Shown piece by piece: positions 1-7,593 of a DNA stretch of 64,000 nucleotides. Position 1 is the stretch's first letter. Each line of letters begins with the position of its first letter. The notes beneath the pieces were generated by a model that did not search any database, was not told where the DNA came from, and worked only from the letters and a program-made list of their open reading frames with translations. The translations under genes were made by a program, and so were the position numbers. The stretch spans positions 156,542-220,541 of the forward strand of contig JRNA01000008.1 of the NCBI GenBank assembly GCA_000758905.1, written 5' to 3'. Origin of the DNA: Clostridiales bacterium S5-A14a. GTDB taxonomy: Bacteria; Bacillota; Clostridia; Peptostreptococcales; Anaerovoracaceae.

Positions 1-1
1 A

Positions 2-1411
2 ACTTTTAAAAAAGCCATATATGGAAGAGATGTGAGGCAGTCAATAGTTGACCTTGCACAGGCTATCGGAGATAACCACAACGAACAGGAAACGCTGAGA
101 AACGAAGTTAAGACTTTAAACGCTGACACGAAAGAAGAAAACAGACAGGGCAAAGAGTACATCACAAACAAAACGGCTGAGATGGACAATGCTATAACTG
201 CAGGCAAATCCACTATAGAAACCACCGTGTCTACTGGCAAAGCGGCAGTAGACAGCAAGGTAAGTGAAGCAGTCAGCACGATAGGAAGCGGCAAAAGTGA
301 ACTCGATACTAAAATTAATGCTGGTATCGGAAAACTAGGCGCTAAAACCACGGAGGGTGAGCAGGCTCTTTCTGCAAAGACACAAAGCGGCATTTCTAGC
401 CTAGAGCAGAAAACAACAAAAAGTACTCAGACGGTTGAGGCGGTTATCTCAAGGGCAAGCGAAAGCAAAGCGGCAGTTGATACTGCCATCACAAAAGCAG
501 GGGAAAGCAAAGCGGCGCTAGAGAATACAATCCAAAAATCCGAAAGCGGCAAAACTAGCCTTGACAGCACTATACAGCAAAGCACTATAAAGGACAAAGA
601 ACTTGAATCCCACATCGCAGAAATTAACCAAATTATCGCAGATGGCAAGGCTGTAACTAAAGATGAGTTAAAAGCGGAAATTTTAAAACTCAAAGGCTTG
701 AGCATTGAGGTTTTGGACACTCTTCCGGAGAGCGGCAAGGCAGGGGTCATCTACTTTATAAAGGCTACAACTGGAAGCGAGCAGAACCTCTTCGATGAGT
801 ATGCGTGGGTGCAAGATAAGTGGGAGATGATAGGAAGTAAGAGCATAGACCTAAGCCAGTATGTAGAAAAAGCAGAGCATGAATCATTTAAAAGAGATAC
901 AGTGAATAAAATTGGTGCAATCAAAGGAAGTGTTGAGAAACTTGACAGAAAGGTTGAAGCAAACATGCCACTTGTAAAAGTGGTCAGGCCTTTACCGAAT
1001 TTTTCCGGTAAAGAATATGATTGCTTTTGGGTTTTGCAAAAAACGCCTTTAAATCTTAGTGAAGGCTCGGAGGCTTCGCCATTTAGTCATTACGTAAAAG
1101 CTTACTGCAAGGTAATTCTTGATAAGAATCGGTCACTTGTAATGGGAGATGCTCAAAATTCAGTACTCATGCTATCAGGCTGGGAGACCCCCGATGATAT
1201 GCCAGATTTAGATTGTACTAAAATATTCCGACAGTTTAAATCCGCTGTATTTGGAAATGCAATTCAAAATCAATACGGTAATCCTCCCAAAGGTAAAATC
1301 GTGGATATAATTGTTGAGGGCAACACCTTAGGGATAAGCTTTAAGACTGAGGATTTACAATTAACTTTAAAAAATGAAGAAATCAATGTTGTGTGCGAGG
1401 CTTATATTTAG
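2..1411 (+). CDS. Prophage tail/baseplate fibre-like protein, 5' end cut by the window
   Basis: The reading frame is open to the left edge, so the gene starts outside the window. The codons before the first possible GTG (position 32) read TFKKAIYGRDVRQSIVDLAQ, which resembles the N-terminal G-x-x-VR-x-(S/A)-I motif of phage minor structural proteins; the GTG is therefore internal. About residues 35-210 are a Lys/Glu/Ser/Thr-rich heptad-like region with recurring GKSxxE/SKAAVDTAI units, expected to form a trimeric coiled coil. A compact block follows (LPESGKAGVIYFI then NLFDEYAWV and WEMIGS) of a kind common in clostridial prophage tail proteins. The last 150 residues match nothing I recognise and could be a receptor-binding tip. 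It lies directly upstream of the lysis genes, as expected for the distal tail gene. Confidence 0.8.
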   Translation, partial: TFKKAIYGRDVRQSIVDLAQAIGDNHNEQETLRNEVKTLNADTKEENRQGKEYITNKTAEMDNAITAGKSTIETTVSTGKAAVDSKVSEAVSTIGSGKSELDTKINAGIGKLGAKTTEGEQALSAKTQSGISSLEQKTTKSTQTVEAVISRASESKAAVDTAITKAGESKAALENTIQKSESGKTSLDSTIQQSTIKDKELESHIAEINQIIADGKAVTKDELKAEILKLKGLSIEVLDTLPESGKAGVIYFIKATTGSEQNLFDEYAWVQDKWEMIGSKSIDLSQYVEKAEHESFKRDTVNKIGAIKGSVEKLDRKVEANMPLVKVVRPLPNFSGKEYDCFWVLQKTPLNLSEGSEASPFSHYVKAYCKVILDKNRSLVMGDAQNSVLMLSGWETPDDMPDLDCTKIFRQFKSAVFGNAIQNQYGNPPKGKIVDIIVEGNTLGISFKTEDLQLTLKNEEINVVCEAYI

Positions 1412-1426
1412 AAATCAGGAGAACGC

Positions 1427-1825
1427 ATGGAATTAGAAAGAATATTATCAAACTGGATACCGATTTTTTTAGGACTTATAGGGCTTGCTAAGATTCTAAG
1501 GGTATGGCTCAAAGAGTTCGAAAAGAAGATAGAAGAAAAATATCAAGAAAGGGCAGAGGACGAGAGCCTCCACGACTCTATAAGAGAGATTGAGAAAAGA
1601 CTTGACTCGCTAGATGCAAATGCTGACGGGACACTCGCACTACTAAGGTTCAGACTTAAAGAGGAAATATCAATTGCACTTTCGAGAGGACATACAACCG
1701 TTTCTGAGTATGAGGTTATATCAGAGATGTATGCTGCATACGAAGCGCTTGGCGGCAATCATACGATAAAGCATATGTATGAGGACTATAAAAAACTTGA
1801 GATAAGAAAGGACGAGAAACTATGA
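1427..1825 (+). CDS. Small membrane-anchored coiled-coil prophage protein
   Basis: 132 residues. An N-terminal hydrophobic stretch (about residues 9-28, WIPIFLGLIGLAKILRVW) is followed by a long charged helix rich in Glu, Lys and Arg, predicted to be cytoplasmic. The start has a good ribosome site (CAGGAGAAC, then ATG). The stop overlaps the holin start (ATGA at 1822-1825), so the two are translationally coupled. Genes of this kind sit just before the holin in many Firmicutes prophages; the function is unknown and a role in lysis timing or as an accessory holin is only inferred from position. Confidence 0.7.
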   Translation: MELERILSNWIPIFLGLIGLAKILRVWLKEFEKKIEEKYQERAEDESLHDSIREIEKRLDSLDANADGTLALLRFRLKEEISIALSRGHTTVSEYEVISEMYAAYEALGGNHTIKHMYEDYKKLEIRKDEKL

Positions 1826-2091
1826 AGATTAACTGGAAAATCAGATTCAAAAACAAGGTGTGGCTTTTGACCTTTATTGGCGCAATCGTGGCATTTGCAT
1901 ACCAGGTATGCGCAATGCTTGGTATAGTTCCTAAGTTGGCAGAAGACCAGGTTATGGATCTTGTAAAAATTCTGCTAACACTCTTAGTTGGGCTTGGCGT
2001 TATTGTAGACCCAACAACAGCGGGTACTGCCGATAGCGAAAGAGCTTTAACTTACGGAACTGATGAAGATGTGAGAAAGGAAGAAAACTAA
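1822..2091 (+). CDS. Phage holin, phi-LC3 type
   Basis: 89 residues. The N-terminal INWKIRFKNKVWL, the two hydrophobic segments (about residues 13-32 and 45-63) and the sequence VDPTTAGTADSERALTYG are the signature of the phi-LC3 holin family. Such proteins form membrane lesions that release the endolysin to the peptidoglycan. The start overlaps the upstream stop by 4 bases and the stop shares a base with the endolysin ATG (TAATG at 2089-2093), giving a tightly coupled lysis cassette. Confidence 0.9.
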   Translation: MKINWKIRFKNKVWLLTFIGAIVAFAYQVCAMLGIVPKLAEDQVMDLVKILLTLLVGLGVIVDPTTAGTADSERALTYGTDEDVRKEEN

Positions 2092-2909
2092 TGGGATATG
2101 AGTATATCACTAAGTATGACAGTCCAAATTTTACACGTGGCAGAGAGGGCAATAAGCCGCAGTATATCGTAATTCACCACTGGGGGCAAGATGGTGCAAG
2201 CTTTTGGGGTGTTGTAAATTGGCTATGCAGGCGTGGCGGAAACTCGTCAGCACACTATGTTGTTGAGGCTGGAAGAGTGGCATGTATAGTTGATCCTGAC
2301 GATACAGCATGGCACGCAGGGAACTGGTGGTACAATTTACGCTCAATCGGTATTGAGTGCCGCCCTGAGATGAGCGCAGGTGACTTTGCGACCGTGGCTG
2401 AGCTCATAAGAGAGTTATGGCGTGTATATGGGAAACTGCCACTTATAGGGCATAAAGATATAGTATCAACATCGTGTCCGGGCAGATATTATGCGAAATT
2501 ATCAACTCTTAAGAGTATGGCTGAAAGTGGAAACATTTCAGCACCACCACACACAGGCGGCTGGAAGAGAAATGCGACAGGTTGGTGGTGGGAAGATAAA
2601 AACGGAACATATCCTACTAACTCATGGAAAAAAATTAGCGGTATATGGTACTACTTCAACGCAAAAGGCTATGCGGTTACAGGTTGGAACAAAATTGACG
2701 GCAAGTGGTACTACTTCAACTCGGACTGCAAAATGCAAATGGGTTGGCAGAAATACCAGGATACTTGGTACTATCTCGACGAGAAAAACGGCGGCATGGT
2801 ATCGGACGAGTTCCGCAAAGTTAATGGTGCTTGGTATAAGTTTGATAAGGGCGGCAAAATGCTAGCAGATACAAAATTAACTGTCGAACCGTCAGGTGCT
2901 ATACGTTAG
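2091..2909 (+). CDS. Endolysin: N-acetylmuramoyl-L-alanine amidase with cell-wall-binding repeats
   Basis: 272 residues. About residues 20-145 form an Amidase_2 (T7-lysozyme/PGRP-like) zinc amidase: YIVIHHWG, SAHYVV, AWHAGNWW, IGHKDI and STSCPG contain the expected His, His and Cys zinc ligands. It should cleave the bond between N-acetylmuramic acid and L-alanine. From about residue 155 there are four to five imperfect 20-residue repeats of the GW..I.G.WYYFN type (GWNKIDGKWYYFN, GWQKYQDTWYYLD), the CW_binding/choline-binding-like fold, which anchors the enzyme to wall polymers. No signal peptide is visible, consistent with holin-dependent release. An intrinsic terminator follows directly. Confidence 0.93.
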   Translation: MGYEYITKYDSPNFTRGREGNKPQYIVIHHWGQDGASFWGVVNWLCRRGGNSSAHYVVEAGRVACIVDPDDTAWHAGNWWYNLRSIGIECRPEMSAGDFATVAELIRELWRVYGKLPLIGHKDIVSTSCPGRYYAKLSTLKSMAESGNISAPPHTGGWKRNATGWWWEDKNGTYPTNSWKKISGIWYYFNAKGYAVTGWNKIDGKWYYFNSDCKMQMGWQKYQDTWYYLDEKNGGMVSDEFRKVNGAWYKFDKGGKMLADTKLTVEPSGAIR

Positions 2910-2931
2910 AAAACTACATAAATCTCCTTTT

Positions 2932-2956
2932 CTCCCCTTAACTGGGGAGATTTTTT
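2932..2956 (+). terminator. Intrinsic terminator of the prophage lysis cassette
   Basis: CTCCCC (2932-2937), loop TTAACT, GGGGAG (2944-2949), then a T run at 2951-2956. It lies 23 bases after the endolysin stop. Confidence 0.85.
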
Positions 2957-2979
2957 ATTTGAATTATTTCACTATAAAT

Positions 2980-3020
2980 TTGTTTTTAAATAATTTTTGT
3001 GGTATATTCTATATAAGAAT
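2980..3020 (+). promoter_or_regulatory. Promoter and candidate autoregulatory operator of the toxin-antitoxin pair
   Basis: -35 TTGTTT (2980-2985), 17-base spacer, extended -10 TGG-TATATT (3000-3008). A short palindrome, ATTCT-ATATA-AGAAT (3006-3020), overlaps the -10 and the expected start of transcription. Type II toxin-antitoxin operons are commonly repressed by their own proteins at such sites; that use here is inference. Confidence 0.5.
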
Positions 3021-3044
3021 AAGAATAAAAAGGAGGAAATGATT

Positions 3045-3584
3045 ATGTTAAGTGCTATTGATGTTGCTAACTTTTTTATTTATTTGATGCCAGAAGCTGA
3101 TAATGAAATTACAAATCTAAAGTTGAACAAACTCATTTATTTTGCACAAGGCTATAATATGCAAAGATATAATAAGCCTCTTTTTGATGATGAAATTCAG
3201 GCATGGCAGTATGGGCCAGTAATTCCATCAGTGTACCATAAATTTAAGGAATACAAAAATTATCATATATCAAAACCGACTAAGGATTTTGACATGACGA
3301 AGTATTCAGATGAAGATAAAGAACTTATGCTTGATGTAGCAAGAGAATATGGGAAATTTACAGGAGAAGCATTGCGTGATATTACCCACCAAATAGATTC
3401 ACCGTGGTTTCAAGTATATGACCCGAACAGAAGAAACATCAAAATACCAAGATCAGATATTCAAGAATATTTTGATAAACTTCCTAGTATTGAGATGGAA
3501 GACATTGTATTTTCTGATGATTCATTCATTGGATATAGAGATGAAGATGGATATCTAGTATTACCAAAAGAATATGACATTTAA
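3045..3584 (+). CDS. Panacea-domain (DUF4065, SocA-like) antitoxin
   Basis: 179 residues from the ATG at 3045, chosen because AGGAGG (3031-3036) lies 8 bases upstream; an earlier in-frame ATG at 3039 is too close to it. The sequence LKLNKLIYFAQGY, then EIQAWQYGPVIPSVYHKFKEY, is the hallmark of the DUF4065/Panacea family, first known as phage-associated GepA/SocA proteins and shown experimentally by others to act as a promiscuous antitoxin domain. The gene overlaps the next one, a PemK/MazF-like toxin, by 11 bases. This order (antitoxin first, overlapping toxin) and the prophage location support an antitoxin role, which is inferred. Confidence 0.8.
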   Translation: MLSAIDVANFFIYLMPEADNEITNLKLNKLIYFAQGYNMQRYNKPLFDDEIQAWQYGPVIPSVYHKFKEYKNYHISKPTKDFDMTKYSDEDKELMLDVAREYGKFTGEALRDITHQIDSPWFQVYDPNRRNIKIPRSDIQEYFDKLPSIEMEDIVFSDDSFIGYRDEDGYLVLPKEYDI

Positions 3585-3885
3585 GCGTTGGGAAATATGG
3601 TGGGCTAAAGTTAAATTTGAAGATAGTGATGAAGTAAAAAAGCGACCAGTTCTTATTATTAACAGCAATGTAGTTGCTATAATCGCATATAAAATGACTA
3701 GCACTAATAGAGGTGATAAGTCGCCTAATTATCAAGTGAGAGAGTGGAAAGCAGCAGGCTTAACAAAAGAAACATCAATAAGATTTGATAAGGTGCTTAG
3801 GCTAAACGCTAATGACTTCGATACTAAAATAGGAGAATTAACTGAACGAGATAGATTATTAATAAGTAATCGTTTGCAAATTTAA
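3574..3885 (+). CDS. PemK/MazF-family endoribonuclease toxin
   Basis: 103 residues. RWEIWWAKVKFEDSDEVKKR followed by PVLIINSN matches the N-terminal G-(E/D)-I-(W/Y)-x-A/V...KxRPVLIIxN signature of the MazF/PemK fold; later KETSIRFDKVLRLN corresponds to the conserved S-x-(I/V)-R-x-D-K segment containing the catalytic-side strand. Toxins of this fold cut single-stranded RNA at short motifs. The ATG lies inside the end of the Panacea gene (11-base overlap), so translation is coupled and the toxin probably needs translation of the antitoxin. It is followed by a terminator. A toxin with a Panacea partner rather than a MazE/AbrB-type partner is less usual. Confidence 0.78.
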   Translation: MTFKRWEIWWAKVKFEDSDEVKKRPVLIINSNVVAIIAYKMTSTNRGDKSPNYQVREWKAAGLTKETSIRFDKVLRLNANDFDTKIGELTERDRLLISNRLQI

Positions 3886-3924
3886 TAAACTTATCAACAT
3901 TGTTGTTGCACGAAATATCGAAAG

Positions 3925-3952
3925 CGTCCTTGTCCTTTAGGGACGTTTTTTT
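3925..3952 (+). terminator. Intrinsic terminator after the toxin gene
   Basis: CGTCC (3925-3929) pairs with GGACG (3941-3945), followed by TTTTTTTT through 3952. A shorter inner GTCC/GGAC pairing is also possible. Confidence 0.75.
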
Positions 3953-4115
3953 ATTGCAAAGAATAATCTTGACTTTTTCTAAAGGTACTATATATCCAAA
4001 AGTGCAAAAAAGTCGCTTAAATCGAAAATTAGAGCGTCATGTTTTCGTTGAAATTTCAATGGTTTTGAGTGAAAATAAAATATTAAAAAAAAGATAAAAA
4101 ATTTATAAAAAAGGG

Positions 4116-4144
4116 TTGACATAGGTAGACACCTATGCTATAAT
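4116..4144 (+). promoter_or_regulatory. Consensus promoter with a palindromic operator inside the spacer
   Basis: Exact TTGACA (4116-4121), 17-base spacer, TGC plus exact TATAAT (4139-4144). The spacer carries ATAGGT-AGAC-ACCTAT (4121-4136), a perfect inverted repeat ending at the extended -10. A repressor bound there would block RNA polymerase. It drives the small genes at 4183 and probably 4363. Confidence 0.85.
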
Positions 4145-4182
4145 TAAACCATAGAAAGGGAGAGGAAGGAGGTGATGAAGAA

Positions 4183-4284
4183 ATGGACAAAGAAGAAATA
4201 AAAAACCTGCTAGAGTTACTTGAAAAAGCGTTAAATAGTGAGATAGTCGACAAACTTGTAATCACTATTAAGCCTAAAAAGTAA
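4183..4284 (+). CDS. Small 33-residue hypothetical protein
   Basis: ATG at 4183 with an essentially perfect anti-16S match, AAGGAGGTGAT (4166-4176), 10 bases before the start. The product begins MDKEEIKNLLELLEKALNSE and ends IKPKK: a short acidic amphipathic leucine helix followed by a basic tail. I do not recognise the family. The very strong promoter with an embedded operator and the ideal ribosome site argue that it is expressed. It could be an antirepressor-like or toxin-like peptide of the mobile element, but nothing in the sequence proves this. An 11-base-pair hairpin follows the stop. Confidence 0.6.
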   Translation: MDKEEIKNLLELLEKALNSEIVDKLVITIKPKK

Positions 4285-4293
4285 AATAACAGG

Positions 4294-4320
4294 TAGGGTG
4301 ATGGATTTACCATCACCCTA
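4294..4320. repeat. Perfect hairpin between two small genes
   Basis: TAGGGTGATGG, loop ATTTA, CCATCACCCTA: 11 perfect pairs with a 5-base loop. There is no strong T run after it, so it may be an mRNA stabiliser, a weak terminator or a binding site rather than a classical terminator. Confidence 0.7.
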
Positions 4321-4362
4321 ATATTAACCTAAATTTGCATTATAGTCAAGGAGGAGTAAATT

Positions 4363-4575
4363 ATGGAAGCAAAAGTTGAAGTTAAGTATAAAGATGGTAG
4401 TAAAGAAGTCAAATATTTCAGTCAAAAGAAATACGACAAGAAAAATACAACGCAGTTTAGAATGAAATTAAATAATAATACTGACAAGGATATTCTAAAC
4501 TGGCTGGCGAATCAATCTAATAAGCAGGGTGCTGTTAAGCGTCTTATAAGAAATGAAATTGAGAAAAAGAAATAA
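4363..4575 (+). CDS. Small prophage-type hypothetical protein with a C-terminal RHH-like segment
   Basis: 70 residues, ATG with AAGGAGG 7 bases upstream. The N-terminal half is a Lys-rich strand region (VEVKYKDGSKEVKYF); the second half reads FRMKLNNNTDKDILNWLANQ then NKQGAVKRLIRNEI. That second part resembles small proteins common on clostridial phages and integrative elements, whose LxLxxNTDxDII...NKQGYIKxLIR pattern looks like one strand and two helices of a ribbon-helix-helix fold. A DNA-binding role is inference. It could act on the palindrome at 4121-4136, though no direct evidence supports that. Confidence 0.6.
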   Translation: MEAKVEVKYKDGSKEVKYFSQKKYDKKNTTQFRMKLNNNTDKDILNWLANQSNKQGAVKRLIRNEIEKKK

Positions 4576-4622
4576 CAAATCTAGCCTAAGGGTAAACCAG
4601 GGGGTAACCCATCTAAGGGGCA

Positions 4623-4642
4623 TTTTGGGAACTTTTGGGAAC
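4623..4642. repeat. Tandem 10-bp repeat near the presumed element end
   Basis: TTTTGGGAAC occurs twice back to back (4623-4642), with a third partial copy TTTTGGGAGG at 4657-4666. Short direct repeats beside an attachment site may be integrase arm sites, but no search was possible. Confidence 0.4.
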
Positions 4643-4680
4643 TTTTCAAGCATAAATTTTGGGAGGAAAAGAGAAATAAA

Positions 4681-4723
4681 AAACCCTTGAGACGTTGGAA
4701 AATCCAATGTTTTCAAGGGCTTT
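4681..4723 (-). terminator. Terminator of the tRNA-Lys gene
   Basis: On the minus strand CCCTTGA (4713-4719) pairs with TCAAGGG (4684-4690), with a second inner stem (CATTGG/CCAACG) around a 4-base loop; the minus strand then reads GGGTTTTTTATTT. It may also stop plus-strand transcription from the element. Confidence 0.75.
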
Positions 4724-4729
4724 CTTCGA

Positions 4730-4805
4730 TGGTACACCCACGGGGGTTCGAACCCCGGACACCCTGATTAAGAGTCAGGTGCTCTGCCAGCTGAGCTATG
4801 GGTGT
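4730..4805 (-). tRNA. tRNA-Lys (anticodon CTT)
   Basis: The minus strand folds into a complete cloverleaf: acceptor ACACCCA/TGGGTGT, D arm GCTC..GAGC, anticodon stem CCTGA/TCAGG with loop CTCTTAA (anticodon CTT, reading AAG), T arm CCGGGGTTCGAACCCCCG and an encoded CCA (4730-4732). The 3' end faces the prophage-like genes, and tRNA 3' ends are the commonest attachment sites of prophages and integrative elements. Confidence 0.95.
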
Positions 4806-4832
4806 GCAATTGACATCAGTGCTACAAGCGAT

Positions 4833-4861
4833 AGTTTAACACCATGAAACTTAATTGTCAA
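4833..4861 (-). promoter_or_regulatory. Promoter of tRNA-Lys
   Basis: Minus strand TTGACA (4861-4856), 17-base spacer, TAAACT (4838-4833), about 28 bases upstream of the mature 5' end. Confidence 0.75.
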
Positions 4862-4942
4862 TAAAAAACTGTGATTTTTCGCTAATCACTGCATAAATTT
4901 TTTAATCTATGCTAAAATAGAAGCTGTAGGAGGAGTTACTAT

Positions 4943-6541
4943 ATGAATTACGACATTGCAATAATCGGTGCTGGAGTTACCGGAGCAGCAATTGCAAGAG
5001 AATTATCGAAATATAATCTGAAAGTTTGCGTTATTGAGGCGCATTCTGACGTTTGTGAGGGTACAAGCAAGGCAAACAGTGGCATTACACATGCCGGTTT
5101 TGACGCGCATCCGGGATCTTTAAAGGCTAAGCTGAATGCTGCAGGAGCCAAGAAAATGGAAGCATTGTCTAAACAGCTGGATTTCCCATACAAGCGTAAC
5201 GGAGCTATGGTAATAGCGTTTAGGGATGAGGAAATTCCTGAACTTAAGAGGCTAGCCAAGCAATCCATTGAGAATACAGTAGGCGAACTTCAAATCATAG
5301 ATGGAGATGAGGCTAGGAAACTCGAACCTGCTCTTTCCTCGGATGTTAGAGCGGCTTTGCTGATAAACCAGTCAGGAATAGTCTGTCCCTTCAATTTGAC
5401 CATTGCACTCGCTGAAAATGCAGCAACAAATGGAGTTGAATTTAGGCTAAATACGAAAGTAGTTGGTATTTCACAGACAACAAAACAGTTGAATGAGAAA
5501 GAGTGTGAACAGGAATTTGAACTTGAACTTGAATATACACCGCCATTTCATATGAGAACTGAAACGCAGATGAAATTGCCAGCAGATTCTGAGGAACTCA
5601 TTGAAAAGCAAAGTATATCAGCGAGAATGGTTATAAATGCGGCTGGAGTCTATGGGGATGCCATCCATAATATGGTACTAGACAGTTGTAATTTGGATAA
5701 CGTGGATTCATGTAAAGGTTTGCAAAGGGAAGATATTATACCAAGGCGTGGTGAATATTGTCTTTATGACAAAGAATATGGTGATTTTGTGCAGAGAACT
5801 ATTTTTCAAGTTCCTACAAAGCTTGGCAAGGGTGTTCTTGTTACACCTACAGTTCACGGGAATTTAATGATCGGACCTAACGCAGTCGATCTTGAAGATA
5901 AAGAGAACAATACGACAACTCAAATGGGCAGTGAAGAAGTCTTAGAAAAGGCTAAGAAGAGTCTCAACGTTATGCCGCCTTCATCTAAAATTATAACTTC
6001 ATTTGCAGGTATTAGAGCACATAGACCTGAGGATGATTTCCTCATAGAAGAACTAAAAAATGTGGCAGGCTTTATAGACGTTATAGGCATTGAATCTCCT
6101 GGACTTTCGTGTGCACCTGCTATAGGCGAATATGTTGTAGAAATAGTTAGGGAAAGCGCAAGTAGAATCGGCTGTTTTGAACTTGTTGAAAAATCTGATT
6201 GGAAGGCTGAGAGAAAAGCATATAAGACACTTTCGAACCTGTCAATTGAGGAAAGAGGAGAGATGATTAAATCCAATCCATCGTACGGTGTGATGGTCTG
6301 CAGGTGTGAGGAAGTTTCAGAAGGTGAAATTGAAGATGCAATCAATAGACCCCTTGGTGCGACGACACTTGACGGTTTAAAGCGAAGGGTTAGACCGGGC
6401 TCTGGAAGATGCCAAGCCGGATTTTGCACCCCTAAAATGATTGAAATTTTAGCAAAAAATCTAGGCTGCACGGTCGATCGAATAACAAAGTCAGGTGGAG
6501 AGTCGTATGTTTTGTCGAATGTTGAGAATGACAAAATATAA
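4943..6541 (+). CDS. FAD-dependent oxidoreductase, GlpA-like glycerol-3-phosphate dehydrogenase with a BFD-like [2Fe-2S] domain
   Basis: 532 residues, ATG after GTAGGAGGAG. The N-terminus IAIIGAGVTGAAIARELSKY is a Rossmann FAD-binding motif, followed by NSGITHAGFDAHPGSLKAKL as in the DAO/GlpA family. Residues about 450-505 form a BFD-like iron-sulphur domain, with ligands in VCRCEE and GRCQAGFCTP (C-x-C...C-x4-C). In related Firmicutes this protein is the catalytic subunit of a three-part anaerobic glycerol-3-phosphate dehydrogenase passing electrons to the next gene's flavoprotein. The next two genes match that arrangement. No glpK or glpF is nearby, so the substrate remains an inference. 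Confidence 0.85.
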   Translation: MNYDIAIIGAGVTGAAIARELSKYNLKVCVIEAHSDVCEGTSKANSGITHAGFDAHPGSLKAKLNAAGAKKMEALSKQLDFPYKRNGAMVIAFRDEEIPELKRLAKQSIENTVGELQIIDGDEARKLEPALSSDVRAALLINQSGIVCPFNLTIALAENAATNGVEFRLNTKVVGISQTTKQLNEKECEQEFELELEYTPPFHMRTETQMKLPADSEELIEKQSISARMVINAAGVYGDAIHNMVLDSCNLDNVDSCKGLQREDIIPRRGEYCLYDKEYGDFVQRTIFQVPTKLGKGVLVTPTVHGNLMIGPNAVDLEDKENNTTTQMGSEEVLEKAKKSLNVMPPSSKIITSFAGIRAHRPEDDFLIEELKNVAGFIDVIGIESPGLSCAPAIGEYVVEIVRESASRIGCFELVEKSDWKAERKAYKTLSNLSIEERGEMIKSNPSYGVMVCRCEEVSEGEIEDAINRPLGATTLDGLKRRVRPGSGRCQAGFCTPKMIEILAKNLGCTVDRITKSGGESYVLSNVENDKI

Positions 6542-6561
6542 TGAAGGCAAGGAGATACTCA

Positions 6562-7566
6562 ATGAGAAAAATAAATGTTGATATAGCGATAATCGGGGGA
6601 GGACCGGCAGGCCTTGCAGCGGCAATGTCAGCACATGAGCAGGGAATCCCTTCGGAAAGCATTTTAATTCTTGAACGTGATATTAAGCTCGGTGGAATTT
6701 TGAACCAGTGCATACATAATGGCTTCGGGCTTCATGTTTTTAAAGAGGAATTGACGGGTCCGGAATATGCGTGCAGATTTATAGATATGGTTAAGGACGC
6801 AAAAATCCCATGCTTGCTTGAAACAATGGTCTTGGAAATAAAATCCGAAACTGACAGCTCCCATATTGTGTATGCTGCATCATCGTCAGAGGGCATGATA
6901 GAAGTTCATGCAAAAAGCATAGTGCTTGCAATGGGCTGCAGAGAAAGACCGCGTGGTGCTCTGAGAATTCCGGGAAGTAGACCGGCAGGAATTTATACCG
7001 CAGGAACAGCACAGCGACTAGTGAATATCGAAGGAAAGATGCCCGGGAAAAACTTTGTTATTTTGGGATCTGGGGACATTGGCCTCATAATGGCAAGAAG
7101 ACTAACATTTGAGGGTGCAAAGGTCCACTGTATTGCAGAAATTCAGCCTAAATCCGGCGGACTCCAAAGAAATATTGCGCAGTGCGTTGAGGATTTTGAT
7201 ATTCCGCTACTTCTTTCACATACAGTAGTTAAAATTCATGGCAAAGAACGTATCGAAGGTGTGAGCATTGCCGAGGTTGACGAGAATTTAAAGCCAATTG
7301 AGGGTACAACAAAATATTGGCCTTGCGATACACTTTTGCTTTCGGTTGGGTTAATACCGGAGAATGAGGTGTCAAAGACGGTAGGAGTTAAGATCTTGGA
7401 TAAAACAGGCGGCCCTGAAGTCGACGAAACTTTACAGACCAATGTTAAAGGAATTTTTGCATGTGGAAATGTTGTCCACGTTCATGATTTGGTAGATAAT
7501 GTTAGTAAACACGCCAACCTGGCAGGCAAGAGTGCCGCAGATTACGTAAAATCAATAAGGGAATAA
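6562..7566 (+). CDS. FAD/NAD(P)-dependent oxidoreductase, partner of the GlpA-like protein
   Basis: 334 residues from the ATG at 6562, preceded by AAGGAGA; an upstream ATG at 6541 overlapping the previous stop has no ribosome site. IAIIGGGPAGLAAAMSAHEQ is the FAD-binding motif, FVILGSGDIGLIMARRLTFE the second (NAD-binding) Rossmann motif, and CGNVVHVHDLVDNV the C-terminal FAD contact. KLGGILNQCIHNGFGL carries a cysteine and histidine conserved in this subgroup of pyridine-nucleotide-disulphide oxidoreductases. It probably relays electrons between the glycerol-3-phosphate site and a carrier. It is co-directional with its neighbours with only short gaps, so one operon is likely. Confidence 0.85.
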   Translation: MRKINVDIAIIGGGPAGLAAAMSAHEQGIPSESILILERDIKLGGILNQCIHNGFGLHVFKEELTGPEYACRFIDMVKDAKIPCLLETMVLEIKSETDSSHIVYAASSSEGMIEVHAKSIVLAMGCRERPRGALRIPGSRPAGIYTAGTAQRLVNIEGKMPGKNFVILGSGDIGLIMARRLTFEGAKVHCIAEIQPKSGGLQRNIAQCVEDFDIPLLLSHTVVKIHGKERIEGVSIAEVDENLKPIEGTTKYWPCDTLLLSVGLIPENEVSKTVGVKILDKTGGPEVDETLQTNVKGIFACGNVVHVHDLVDNVSKHANLAGKSAADYVKSIRE

Positions 7567-7593
7567 GTAAAATTATAATATGAGAGATTAGAT

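Noticed and set aside
2491..2865. 124-codon frame inside the endolysin gene
   Set aside because: It is the +1 frame of the cell-wall-binding repeats; the repeated DNA keeps it open.
3900..4097. 65-codon open frame after the toxin gene
   Set aside because: It runs through the terminator at 3925-3952, has no ribosome site and its composition is not protein-like.
5920..6534. 204-codon antisense frame in the GlpA-like gene
   Set aside because: Shadow frame; the plus-strand protein has all domain motifs.
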